The notes under the pieces were generated by a model that searched no databases, was not told the origin of the DNA, and was given only the letters and a program-made list of their open reading frames with translations. Below are positions 31,461 to 42,904 of a stretch of 64,000 nt of DNA, in pieces. Origin of the DNA: Tipula vernalis (Eukaryota; Arthropoda; Insecta; Diptera; Tipulidae); contig OY282558.1 of the NCBI GenBank assembly GCA_958295665.1, forward strand, positions 49,359,389 to 49,423,388, written 5' to 3'. A program made the position numbers and the translations under genes. Position 1 is the first letter of the stretch. Every line of letters starts with the position of its first letter.

Positions 31461-33169
31461 ATGAAGGAATTATTGGATTTTACATTGGATGCTGAGACAC
31501 TTAACATTGAGGAGGTATTATAAGAATTTCGAGTGAGGAACATTGAAGAAAATGGCACATCACGCCAGAAAGTATTGGAGCTAAGGAAAATTTTGGAATT
31601 AGAAGAGGCGCCACCATTGGATTCAGCGGTAAATGAAGATGATTTTCATTTAGCAATTGAGAAGTTTGGGGAATTGCAAAAGAAGTTGAGAGAGGTTTAG
31701 AGCAGCGGGTGACAGTCAAGAGACTGATGCGATATTGTATGGGGTTGTGCGGAACATTAAACGAATATTGAGAATGTCATCAGTAGAACGAGAAATATCG
31801 GTGCAGCAAAATCTACGATCACCTTACCACACTTTGACGAAAGCAAGACAGAAAGATGACGTTCGAACTTCCTTGATGGGTAGAGCCAGAGGAAAGAAGC
31901 CAATCGCCAATTCCCAGATAGCAGAAAAATTAAGGCCAGCTACAACTAGTCAAGATGATATTATAAAAGGACGTGCACAGGTCGGATCTTCTTCATCACA
32001 CCGTGACCACCACAACATATCCATACATACTCGAAGTGATGAAAGGAATTTTGATAAGTTGTTTGAGAATTTGCGATTTCGTGATGCAGAGGTTGTAGGA
32101 CAATTACCCATAAGAGATCGAAATGGTTCCGTTCCAAGATGTATGGACTCAGGAGTGCTGAAATATGTAGAAAGACGTCGAGTGGCTATAGAAAAATGGC
32201 CAGTGAGATTTTTTGGTCATGGGTCTCTTCCGTTAACCGACTTTTTTACGGAAAATCGAGCTGTATGCGGAAGCCGATGATGTCGCTATGAGAGACGTAT
32301 TTAGGGGCATTTTTAAACTGTTGGAAGGAATTGCCTTGGAGTGGTATGACGTGAATGCAGGCAAAATTCGTAGTTGGAAGGACTTAGTAACAGGACTCAA
32401 GACGCGATTTCTTTCTAAAAACTACGAATTTATGATAAGAGAATAGATTTTGGAAAGGATGCAGTTACCGGGTGAGCCTATAGTAGACTACTTGATGAAG
32501 ATGACAAAGCTGTTCCTCAAGGTATATCCGCCTTTAGACGAAGGGTATAAAGTGTACGTGCTTCAACGCAATATGTTGTCTCATTATCAGTTACAACTGA
32601 CGGTTGCAGATATATCAACGGTGGCACAATTGGAGAAATTATGTAAAAACATGGATGAGGCAAAACTAATGGATGCAAGACAACATCAGTTCAACCAGCA
32701 ACAAATAAGCCCACCTCCTGTGGCTCCAGTACGTAGACCAACATATAGACGTGACGATATGAGGAATGTGGTGGCTGTTGAAGTCGTGCAAAATAACCCC
32801 GCCCATACCAGTAAATTTGCCTTGAGACAGCAATCAAATAGAAATAATTCAAATATAAAGTGCTGGAACTGCTTACAGACGGAACATCGACATTTCGATT
32901 GTAATAAACCCAGACAGGGGACTTATTGTTGGTGTTGCGGAATGGATGGTTTTCGAGCAGACCAGTGCCCTAGAAATCATCAAGGTGGCGGTTTATTTGC
33001 ATATATGGACACAAAAACCATCAAATCCGTCGGAAAACTCCAATCTGGGAGATTAGGGGATCTCGTCATCCCAGACAATTCTAAAAAGATCCCAACATAT
33101 CAAACGAAAGAAGCAACAATTTCCATTACATCCGATATAATGGTAATGAGCAGAATAACAATAGAATAA
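31461..33169 (+). pseudogene. gag: Gypsy1 gag with zinc knuckles
   Basis: Starts near ATG 31461 (MKELLDFTLDAETLN), has a stop after IEEVL at 31521, and continues with NGTSRQKVLELRKILELEE. The core (ERMQLPGEPIVDYLMKMTKL, ORF 32450-33169) is a retrotransposon-gag domain. It is followed by a CCHC knuckle CWNCLQTEHRHFDC and a second knuckle CWCCGMDGFRADQC, in which the usual histidine is phenylalanine. ORF 31735-32280 covers a linker region. Several stops and frameshifts divide the gene. Confidence 0.78.
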
Positions 33170-33368
33170 CAATCAACACGCGCGGAGTTTGAGAATAGGG
33201 ACATTTCATCGTAGATCGCAATATGTGAAACAGTTAAAAGGGGAAAAGTGACATAAGAGTGGTAAGAAAGGCGATAGGTGTAGATTAGGATGCGAAGATG
33301 AGAAAATCCTTGAAGCTGATCGAGACAAACTTGGTGAAAACAGTAACGAATTACTTGGTATTCCACAG

Positions 33369-33596
33369 ATGATTGAATGTGTGATAAACATTGAAGGAGA
33401 TAACCGACCACACATAGAGGTGGACGTTTTGGGGTACACTGTAACTGGGTTGCTGGATTCTGGAGCCAGTTGCACGGTGCTGGGTAACGACATCTATGTG
33501 CGGTTGGAGCTTCTTAATTTATATCTGATTCCGGCATATTCCCGCATGGAACAGTTCACGATGTTAAGTATTCTATGGATATATCGTTTTTGGTAG
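33369..33596 (+). pseudogene. pol: Gypsy1 protease
   Basis: The 75-codon ORF contains VDVLGYTVTGLLDSGASCTV, where DSGA is the retropepsin active site, preceded by a typical beta-strand region. The C-terminal half, including the ILxGxD-like strand near 33645 (KDLICGIEFW), is in a different frame. A frameshift therefore lies around 33560. Confidence 0.75.
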
Positions 33597-33799
33597 ATAA
33601 TAAATGTAAAGTGATTAGGTCTTTGGTGGTCCCATCCATTCCCAAAGATTTGATCTGTGGTATCGAATTTTGGGAAGCTTTCCGCATCTGGCCATCAATT
33701 GTGTCCAACGAATCAACATCGGTTGGATGATTTGCAGAAAGTGACGCTGAACCAAGTGATGATGTACGAGTCTCATAGAACACAATATTGACACCGGCA

Positions 33800-34422
33800 A
33801 TGCTAAGTCGGTTAAAACGAGGGCTCGACCGTATGCTAAGTTTGGGAGTGGTGGAAGAGGAAATGAGTGGGCACACCTTATTGTTTGCGTGCCAAAACCT
33901 TCTGGGAAAATGCGATTCTGTTTAGATGCGCGCAAATTAAATGAAGTTACAGTGAATCATAGTTACCCTTTACTATTTATAAATTTAATTTTAGGACAGT
34001 TATTCGGTACAAGGTACTTGTCCAATTTAGATCTCAACGATGCCTTCTGGCAGATTGAGTTAAATGCTAGCAGTCGACCCAAAACGGCTTTTATTGTACC
34101 TGGAAGGGGACTCTTCCACTACAAGCGAATGTCGTTTGGACTGTGCAATGCTAGCGAAACTCTCTGCCGGTTGATAGAGAAGGTTCTCGGAGTAGATTTG
34201 GAACCGAGGGTGTTGGTTTACCTTGATGACATAATCGTGATGTCGCAAACATTTGAGGAGCACATGACACTATTGAAAGAGGTAGTCAAACGTTTGCGAA
34301 AGGCTAATCTCACCATTAGCGTAGATAAATCGCGGTTTTGTCTAAAGGAAATCAGATATCTTGGATACATGATCCAGAGAAGATTACCGGAATCCTCAAC
34401 TTTGCAACACCGAAATCTGTGA
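33800..34422 (+). pseudogene. pol: Gypsy1 reverse transcriptase
   Basis: An open segment 33889-34422 begins PKPSGKMRFCLDARKLN, then YLSNLDLNDAFWQIEL (motif A), FHYKRMSFGLCNASET (motif B) and VLVYLDDIIVMSQTF (motif C, YLDD intact), and ends FCLKEIRYLGYMI. The start of the domain (MLSLGVVEEEMS) is in another frame near 33830. The connection after 34422 has several stops. These are standard Gypsy RT blocks. Confidence 0.88.
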
Positions 34423-34499
34423 AAGACCAATTTCTCGACAGTTATAGCACCAATCACCAACCTTTTGAGAAAAACTGCCAGTAAGAAGTTTGAATGGAC

Positions 34500-34923
34500 C
34501 TCCGCCGCTCAGGCCGCTTTCACTCAATTGAATAGTTTACTTGTATCCGCTCCAATTCTTGTCAATCCAGACTTCGAGAGAGAGAATGTTCACCATCCAG
34601 ACCGATGCATCTGATACCGGAATAGGTACTTTTCTGACACAAGAAGGAGATGGATGGGTCAGAAACTCACATCCACGCAAAGAAAATATCCGGCCACAGA
34701 GCGTGAATGTTTGGCAGTAGTGTTAGCCATCGAGAAGTTTAGGCCTTATATCGATGGTGTAAAATTCAAAGTGGTAACCGATTGTGCTTCTCTGATATGG
34801 CTGAGGAATCTGAAGGACCCTGCATCGAGGTTGGCTCGCTGGTCAATGCGTCTCCAGGGCTATGACTTTGAATTCCAACACAGAAAAGGGAAATTAAATG
34901 TGGTGTATTCAAGTCGATACTGA
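34500..34923 (+). pseudogene. pol: Gypsy1 RNase H
   Basis: The ORF 34654-34923 has QRKYPATERECLAVVLAIEK (with the catalytic glutamate), FKVVTDCASLIWL (DHxxL region with a changed histidine) and DPASRLARWSMRLQGYDFEF. The upstream piece with the TDASDxGIG strand (34560-34640) is present but frameshifted, and a stop ends the ORF at SSRY, where VVADxLSR is usual. Confidence 0.82.
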
Positions 34924-34989
34924 AATGTAGGATGGCCCAGCGTATCAAAAGGTCAGGCAAAGTGTATTAGATTCTCCCGATAAGTATCC

Positions 34990-35820
34990 CGTCGTATTCA
35001 AGACGGGAAGTTGTACAAATTTTGTCAGACTGTAGGTGGTGGTGGTGCTTATAGCTGGGAGTGGAAGCTATATGTTCCAAAATCAAGCAGGACGAAAATA
35101 TTGTATGATAACTATGATAGCACTTTAGCTGCACACCTTGGCTTTTTCAAAACGCTCCGAAAACTTCAAGATAGGTATTATTGGCCTAATATGGCTGGTG
35201 ATGTGCGGAATTACGTCAAGGTTTGTGAAAAATGTCAGCTCAACAAACCTAAGTGCGAGATCTCGAGAGTGCCCATGGGTGAGCCACGCGTTCCAACTCG
35301 CCCATGGGAGATGATAGCCATCGATTATATGGGGCCGTACCCTCGATCTACTAGTAGTAATTGACGTTTTCAGTAAGTTTGTGATGTTAAACGCTATTAG
35401 AAAGACTGAGACGTGTGGTGTTCCGTCAACCTTGATATCAGACAGTGGCAGTCAGTTTAGTTCAAGGAAATTCAAGGATTTTTTGCGTAAATATCAGGTT
35501 CAATATTGGCTAAATGCGTATTACCATCCTCAAGCCAACCCAGCAGAGAGAGTGAATAGAAGTGTACTATCGGCTATACGCAGTTATGTCGATGAAGATC
35601 AACGTATATGGGACGAGAATATTGGCATGTAGCTTATGCTTTACGAACCGCTGTGCATGAGTCGTCGAGATATACGCCGATCTTCACAAATTTTGGTAGA
35701 AACATGGAGGCGTCTGGCGCGCGGATTACCTACGTGGATAAGAAGAAGTCGTGTCAAGATCGCGAAGAACATGCACAACATATGGTATGGCGAAGATACA
35801 TGAGACAGTAAAAACAAACC
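34990..35820 (+). pseudogene. pol: Gypsy1 integrase
   Basis: The HHCC zinc region (LAAHLGFFKTLRKLQDRYYW, then VCEKCQLNKP) and the first core aspartate in MIAIDYMGPYPR lie in 35011-35364. A frameshift follows, then TLISDSGSQFSSRKF with the second aspartate and YYHPQANPAERVNRSV with the glutamate (35381-35632). After another break, YALRTAVHESSRYTP lies in 35608-35811. The order is canonical; the gene is broken in at least two places. Confidence 0.85.
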
Positions 35821-36050
35821 TTCACTACACGTCCGATAAAGTTGAATAGTGCGGAGATCTTACTTAAGAGAAATTTTAGACAGTTAAAAGCGATAGACAA
35901 CTACAATAGTAAATTTGACTCTCTGTATGAGAAATGTCGGATATTAAAAAAACTAGGCAATGACATCTATGAGCTAGAAGATATGAATGGACGTAAAGTA
36001 TGGAAAGTTCCATGCTAATGATTTGAGAAAATATCAGGATGAGAATGGAT

Positions 36051-36727
36051 TGAATTGATTGTATTTTATTTTATTTTATTTCTTTATTATTTAGTAGATT
36101 TCTTTTGAGTCAATAAAATTTGATGAGTCGAAAACGAATGCAGGTAAGTTTCTGTTGTTCAATTAGAACGGGAAACACTATGTTATTATAGACCTTTTAA
36201 ATTGGAAATTGTTTTACACTCCGGTTACATTAGTATGTTTGACGAAAATTTTTTTTAATAATTTTTGATTTTATTTTTAAAAAAATTTTCGTTGTGTCAC
36301 TGGAGGTGAAGTATAGCGTTCCATACGGAAGGGCAAAATTGTCAGCTGTGGGCTTGGATAGGAGAGAGTATGCTATGAAATTGATGCACTTTCGATTGTT
36401 ATTGAAGAGCTGTTCTTTATAATCATAAATCAGTCCATTCTGTGCATACAAAGAGATAACGGGTCCAACATTAAAACGGTGAGTCATCCGTTCTTTCATT
36501 TTAAGTATTTTTTTTAAAGCTTATTGCTTGCCTTAAGTGGTCCCATTGTTTAAGTTTAAAATTTATTATCCCCCTCTCCTCAAATATTTTGAAGGTGTTC
36601 AAATGAAGTGGTAGCTTCTTTCCACTGCAAGTAACCTCCCGAGTGAAATTGATCATTGAGTTTTAGCCAGAAAATATTACGTGCCGGCAGACTGGCGCCC
36701 AATTTGTGATTTTTTATATAGTTGTCT
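36051..36727. other. Region after Gypsy1, with an isolated PBS-like TGGCGCCC
   Basis: AT-rich sequence with a TATTTTATTTTATTT run near 36063. At 36693-36702 the sequence TGGCGCCCAA resembles a lysine-tRNA-type primer binding site, but no LTR end (CA) directly precedes it and no gag follows in frame. It may mark a lost LTR element. Confidence 0.35.
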
Positions 36728-36768
36728 GCCGAAGATACCGCTATAGTGTGTATGGCACGTTACAGTAC
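36728..36768. repeat. 41-bp inverted repeat, right arm
   Basis: GCCGAAGATACCGCTATAGT... to ...GCACGTTACAGTAC, the inverted partner of 31378-31418 with one mismatch, 5.3 kb away on the far side of Gypsy1. Confidence 0.8.
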
Positions 36769-36883
36769 GTCTCTGTTACCAAGAGAGGTGTTTCGTTTAA
36801 TAGGCGACTGATGAAAATTAAATGGATGGCTTTAATTACGCCAGGATTCCCTAGCACACATAAAAGATATTAGCTCGCAGGAT

Positions 36884-37075
36884 TGCTGGTTTTGATTTTG
36901 TTTAATTGGATTTTCTCCAATCCAAAAAAAAACCGTATTTGGAAAACTACCGTGCAGCTGTACCGTGCATTTATTCGGAGAAATAGTTTATAGAAGCGGT
37001 ACAACTACACAGTATTTTCATAATACGGTTTTTTAGGATTGAAGAAAATCCAACTAAATAAAATCAAAACCGGCA
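36884..37075. mobile_element. 192-bp MITE with ~50-bp inverted repeats
   Basis: The left arm starts TGCTGGTTTTGATTTTGTTT and the right arm, read inward, TGCCGGTTTTGATTTTATTT. Both continue through TGGATTTTCT...CAATCC...AAAAACCGTA with few mismatches. The short interior is non-coding. No clear target duplication could be read, so superfamily is not assigned. Confidence 0.65.
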
Positions 37076-37111
37076 CCTTCTCGCGGAAAATGAAGTGAAC
37101 TCCAATAAAAG

Positions 37112-38530
37112 TGGTCCTTCGAGTCGGATACCCCACCAATTCGATTATATCCGTAATAATTAAAGTGTAACGGTAAAGATGAAATCATCCAGTGAACATA
37201 AAAGTGATAAATTCTACATATGGAAATTTTTCAACTAGCGCGAAACCACATTTCGGATTAAAATGTTTCAGCTTTAAAGAGACAAAGAAAGCTGAATAAA
37301 AATTAATTAATGCGAATTAATGAATTTGCAAAGGAGGTGGCTGAAACTACAACACTGGAGTAATTAAATGTGCGTCTCAAACAGGTCGTAAAATTACATG
37401 AAATTTTGAGCAATATAGAAGCACAAATAGCAGAAATTATTGAAACTGAAGAGGCAGATACGAAGCGAGTTAATTCGTGGGCTAAGCGCATTAAAGCCCG
37501 TGATCCCTTGGTTACTTACTTGCCGATGAAAAAAAATTGTCGCGAAAATTGAAGTATTCTGAATCAATTGCTGAATTTTTAAACATTATTACTTGAAATA
37601 TGTTCGGCGCCACTAAAGCATATTCCAAAAAATACCGTCCGATATCATTTATCTAAAAACGAGCAACTGTTGCGCTCAAACTGTTACATGGTTTTTCGTC
37701 AAAATTCCGATGTAAAGTTCAAACGCGTTTTGTGGTCTGGTAAGTCCTTATAAATTCTTAAGTGCCAAGCATCCGGTTTCCAAATATCCATCAAGGCGAC
37801 GTTGTAGTCTACGATAGTTCAAGTGTAAAAATATCATTACCAAAGAATGATGTTCTGGCGATTTCTGAATTTCATATTACCCATGAAATTGATATACTCA
37901 TTGCTGCGCTGACCCTTTCTTCAGCTGTTTGGAAAAAACAATTTTTTGAGTAGATTGTATACGGTCAAAAAATGACTGAATGGACCAGTCAAGAGTATAT
38001 ATCAATGTTGATCAGACTTTAAGACGGCTTTGCGAAGTTGAATAGGTGACATCATTAAAACCACAATTTAGTGAAGAGCAAGCCTTTTTGCGAGAAAAAC
38101 TTTATTAGTAGGACAGTTACCGTTTAAACAGTCACCATACAAAATTTGGCGGAACTCTTTCGGTTGGCATAAGGCAAGGGCTGGAAAAACGATTTAGCCA
38201 AGAACCAGAATTGAAAAGGTTATATTACTAATTTATGAGCGGGTAGAAATTCCTGAAAACCAAACGTAGCAACATCGATGTTTTTATCTACCACACCGTG
38301 GTCCTACATGTGGATAGCACTACGATTAAATTGCTCTTAACTATCACAAACGGGTTAACATCGGCATCTTTTTTAACAACTTGCACAATACAGAAGATTT
38401 CAGAACTTTATGCCGGTTCGCATTCACACGCTTCTAATATAATTGGAAAAAATCCTCAAATTATTGAGGAAATAGAAAGCAAACTGTTCTGCAATGTTAG
38501 TACAAAAGCTTACGCTGCAGTTGTGTAGTA
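37112..38530 (+). pseudogene. BEL3: broken BEL/Pao element (PBS, gag, protease, RT, RNase H remnants)
   Basis: A PBS-like TGGTCCTTCGAGTCGGAT (37112-37129) matches BEL1's PBS region. Downstream, KLHEILSNIEAQIAEIIE (37385-37440) looks like the coiled gag start. HITHEIDILIAALTL (about 37877-37920) resembles the VDVLIGA strand after BEL protease. KFGGTLSVGIRQGLEKRFS (about 38139-38195) matches the BEL RT entry block. FCNVSTKAYAAVV (38489-38527) matches the GFCDASTKAYAAVV RNase H block with the catalytic aspartate changed. The palm of the RT is missing between the last two. All are split by stops and frameshifts. Confidence 0.65.
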
Positions 38531-38696
38531 TCCGCTGTAAAATGCAAGTCGTTGCCAAGACTTGAGTTATGTGGGGCGCTTTTGCTGTCAATTCTGTAAA
38601 AGAGGAAAATAAAACAACGTTTACGCTTAAGGCAATTATTGTATTTATTTATTTATAGTATTTTATAAATAATTTAGTAAATAAATTAATAAATAA

Positions 38697-39405
38697 ATGT
38701 ATGTGTTGTCCGAGTACGATGATGCACATGCGGATGAATTTAATCAATTCGAGGAGGAGGAGGAGAAGGAGGAGGAGGAGGAGGAGGAAGAGGAGGAGGA
38801 GGAGGAGGAGGAGGAGGAGGAGGAGGAGGAAGCTACAACATGTGTGGGCAAGAATTACGAAATTGATATCATACCTGATAAAAGTGCCACGATATCTGTT
38901 AAGGACATAAAGGCAATCACGTCACGTCCGAAGAATGGACACGTTCAAGGAAGTCCATATTGAAAAATATGTTCATCTTCGCGGTTATTTCCAAGGTGAG
39001 CCATTTGATTTAATCAAAAAATTTGCCTTTACGGAGGCGTACTATAAGCTTGCTTGGGAAGCGATAACGCTAGGTAAACGAAATGGAAACAAGGGCCGGA
39101 GCATCGTATATCACATCGAAGCTTTGCTGAAAATCTCGAATCTAAATAAAGTCCGGTTCAGCAAGGAACTTCAAGCAGTTGTAGATGAATGCAACAACCA
39201 CATTCGGAATGATTCTGCCCAAACTAGAAAAGTGGGAAATTGTTGTAAGATATGCCAAAGGCCTCACAACACAACACTAAACGAATTTTACCAAAATCAG
39301 TCAAAGCAGTCAACAGTCACGAATGATGTCATACAATCAGCAATACAAGCTGCAGTTAGCATCACGACAAACAATCCAACGAGCCGTCAATTTCATATTG
39401 CTTAA
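38697..39405 (+). pseudogene. gag: BEL4 gag remnant with a poly-glutamate (GAG) tract
   Basis: The core KYVHLRGYFQGEPFDLIKKF (from 38968) aligns with QKFQYLKGLLNGEAVSLIKH of BEL1 gag. It is followed by FTEAYYKLAWEAI, so the DUF1759-like gag identity is good. Upstream, 38750-38830 is a nearly pure GAGGAG repeat encoding about 27 glutamates, in a different frame from the core. The repeat is likely a microsatellite expansion. CCKICQRPHNTTL near 39240 may be a worn zinc-knuckle region. Confidence 0.68.
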
Positions 39406-39689
39406 GTTGATAAAACCGCATTGTTGTCAACAGCCCAAATTCACATTACCGGTGCAGATAATCAGGTATACTTGTGTCGTGCGCTTCTCGAATTCTCGAT
39501 TCGGCATCAGAAAACAATTTCATAACCGATGACGGCTCTCGCGGAAATTGGGACTTTTCAAACAGCAATTGGTTATGACAGCATCGAATATCTTATAAAC
39601 GTAAATAAAAACAGTTATGTGAGCTATTAGCCAATTTTTGGATAATTTTTGTTCGATTTAGTTAGTTAGCATTGACAGATGTATCATCG

Positions 39690-39810
39690 CCAGACAACCG
39701 AAACCTCTCAAGCTTCATGATTTCGCAGACGCTAGTCAAGCCGCGTATGGGGCCTGCATTTATATTCGAGCCATTAATCGCGATGAAACTTTTACAACAA
39801 GGTAATTATG
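39690..39810 (+). pseudogene. pol: BEL4 RNase H fragment
   Basis: Plus-strand translation gives PLKLHDFADASQAAYGACIY, the conserved BEL RNase H opening strand with its catalytic aspartates, followed by IRAINRDETFTTR. Nothing recognisable joins it to the gag piece upstream, so most of pol has been deleted. Confidence 0.68.
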
Positions 39811-40874
39811 TTCCAAGAGTCGGGTTGCACCTCTAAAGCGTAAGACTATTCCCCGGCTTAAATTGTGCAGAGCGCTTTTATTTTCACGACTCTACAACAA
39901 AATCGGAACTACAGCTTTGTTCATGCATGCTCGTTCATGCAGTTCAAAGTGATGCATTTGTTGAGGAGAGGAGAGCATTGCAATTTAAGAGACTAATTTC
40001 AACTCAAACCCTACTCATCATCAAACCGGCATACGTACTCCACCTGACATAAATTATACCATTACAATTACCATATCTGGTAACAAAAATTTAAAAAATT
40101 AAATTTTATTTAATTTTGAATGCCAATTGATAAAAGTAAAATGAAATTTATTTTCGGTTTTTATTTTGAGCATAATTTGCATTTTTATTTTTTTTACCAA
40201 TAACTATTCCAGTGGCCAAAATAAGACGACAATAGATTCTAAGTAAAAATTAGAAAAATTCCATTCGAAACTGGTAGCCATGTTTTTGAATCCAGTCAAG
40301 AAACGTCAAAATTTAGGTATACAATCAAATTATGCGTATAATGTGCATAGTTGCGTTTATCAAATTATCAAATTTTGATATAATTTGGTCCTTAAATCTT
40401 TTCAATTTTTGCAGCAGTGTCTACTATAAATTCGTGGAATAGTCGACCCGACCGAGTAATGGGATCCCTGTTTTCAGGAACCATCATTCGATAAGAATAA
40501 AATTCCATTTGAATAACTATTAGTGTAATTCGTTTTAATTGCCCATCTGGCTTTGACAGTACTATATCTCGAGAAGACGTTTGATCACCAACCATAATAA
40601 CTGCTATTTCCAATGTGTCTATGGTCTATTATATAGGAGAAACTTTTATTACAGTATATGGCTCCAGTAACTTGCTTCGAAGATCGGGCAATCGAATACC
40701 CTCGACAATTTTAAACATACTCGGATAATCTCAAATAGTCTCGAATAGCATCTCCGGATCGTCTGTAAACTGTTAGTCTCTAACATACGTAAAGGGGAAA
40801 AATATAATAAGACAGATAATTTGTTTAGCATTAGAATTTGGTATAAAATACATCAAATATACTTAAGGAACCAG

Positions 40875-40952
40875 AAGTCATGTTTTAATTTTATGATTTT
40901 TAGGTTTGTACTTAAGTCATGTTTTAATTTTATGATTTTTTAGGTTTGTAAT
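40875..40952 (+). repeat. 39-bp tandem duplication
   Basis: AAGTCATGTTTTAATTTTAT followed by GATTTTTAGGTTTGTA occurs twice in a row (starts 40875 and 40914), differing by one T and the junction bases. It looks like a recent replication-slippage duplication. Confidence 0.85.
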
Positions 40953-42202
40953 GGGAGTAAACAAAACTGTTTGTCTAACATGATTTTTTTTGTTGTTGTG
41001 TGTTTTTTTTAAAGATACAGAGCTCTTTCTGTCGTTAGTGTTGATAAAATGTGAATCGCTTGCGACAAAAACTGCGCACACTTAAAATATTTAATTCCAT
41101 TTGTGTAACTCAAGTTAAATATGTAATTAAAATTCATAAGAATTATTTATTAATAATAATTGCGTTTTGTTATATCAACAAATCGCGAGTTTATTAAAAA
41201 AAAATAAAAAATAAAAATTCCAATTGTTTCAAATTAATTAATTTACATAAATATTTTATTTTGTATAATTTTAAATATATAGTCACAACACAATTTATTT
41301 TCATTTGAGTAAATATAAGGAGTTTGACGTCATAAAAATATGTACATAAATTATCTATTTGCGCTTGACCATTTAAATTTATCTTGATGGCGACCATTTA
41401 ATTTTGTACATTATTATGAATAAGTAAATGATTTAAGCTAATTGAATTTTAATTAAGAGACTATAAAATGGTCATAAATTATCAAAATTGAAAGAATGCC
41501 ACCGGATGGTAATTAATTTTTGTCGTCCAGTGACCTAAGTCATCACAAATATAAATATACCGCAAATGAAGTGTTCGCGGTCATTCAGAATATCATAATG
41601 GCGACTGTACATTTATATTTTTTTTTTTTTTGTTGTTTATAACAATAATAATTTAAATTATTATTAATTTTTCATTTTGTTGTTTTCGAACATAAAAAAA
41701 ACACAAAACACTTCTAATGTAATTCTAATTATAAAATCATGTCACATGTGTAAAGTTGATTTTTTTCGTTCGAAGAATTACGTGCTGAAATGTAACGATT
41801 TGGTATTTATAACAAAATGAGTCTATGAATACATTAGAATATAATATATAAGATCGTGTTGATAACGCAGATTTCATTTTAATACAAATGGTGGTTTTAC
41901 ACACGCGGAAGTTTCTCTTTCGCATGAAAATCCAATATCATCAATCATAGAAAATATTTTGCAATCATGGCGGGATTAAAGGGAATTTCAATGCTTTATA
42001 AAAATGTTTTTCTTAATTTTTTTTTTTATGTTAAAAATGAATCATCATCAATATTTTTCAATGAATTATATTACAACAATGGATGAGTTTCAATTGCGCT
42101 TGTTTAAAGCTCATAAAAAAACTTATAATTCATCATCAAAATTTATTGTTCCAACCTTGAGTGAGGATAAATCAAATATGATTGAAAACCTATTTAATTT
42201 GG

Positions 42203-42231
42203 CTGTGTGTATGTGTGTGTGTGTGTGTGTG
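42203..42231 (+). repeat. (GT)n microsatellite
   Basis: About 14 GT units with one AT interruption near the start. Confidence 0.9.
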
Positions 42232-42904
42232 CCAGTCATAGATAACAATTATGGAAGTATATTTTGGATATGACTCAAAATTCAAGGAGTCATTTACGAT
42301 TTCATTGAAACATAATGGTTTTGAACTAAATTCCGATCTCTATAAATCATTACAAAATAAATTTTTTGCTTTACATTTTATGTTTTAGTAAACTTTGAAC
42401 TTTTATTGTTTCCAGTTTTGATTTAATTTTCTATAGCGAATACGTGTTTTATGATAAACTTGGACTAAACCCAACCAATTTTATCATTAAATTGGAATAC
42501 ATATATACGGTACAATTTGACATACTAGAAAGTAAATAAGTCAGCTCAAGAATCGAAAATCTGTATTAAAACAGGGGGACACAATTTTCGAAATTGTCCA
42601 AAACTTGTTGAAGTGTTGTTTATAGTATATAAGCTCTCTTTTGTGACCAACGATTCAAAAACAACTTGATACTTGATGAGCACATGTCAAATATTGAATT
42701 TCATGCAGCTTTCCTTGTTTTGTGAGGAATTTAATAATTGCACGAAATTCAATGTTTGACATTTTTCAAAATGGCTTTCAATACGACTTGTTGTATCTGC
42801 TAATGCAAGAGAATGACTAAATATACAAACTTGAAAATTTTTGTTTGTGTCTAAAAATGAAAAGGGGGAAAATATATCGGTATCTTTCTGCCTCATTCCG
42901 ATAA

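Larger units (their letters stand above)
31461..36050 (+). mobile_element. Decayed Gypsy retrotransposon Gypsy1 (gag-pro-RT-RH-IN)
   Basis: Gag (31461-33169), protease (33369-33545), RT (33800-34422), RNase H (34500-34923) and integrase (34990-35820) follow in Gypsy order on the plus strand, with stops and frameshifts between and within them. No matching LTR pair was found by eye between 30.5-31.4 and 36.0-36.7 kb, so the ends are unresolved. Codon-level similarity to Gypsy pol is clear in every domain, so decay is moderate. Confidence 0.82.

Noticed and set aside
36693..36702. Active LTR element starting at the TGGCGCCC motif
   Set aside because: No LTR end precedes it, no gag follows in frame, and no paired LTR was found. 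Reported only as a PBS-like trace.
40392..40613. BEL integrase C-terminus on the minus strand
   Set aside because: GDQTSSRDIVLSKPDGQLKR loosely recalls the domain, but no upstream integrase sequence exists and the remainder does not fit. Left unassigned.
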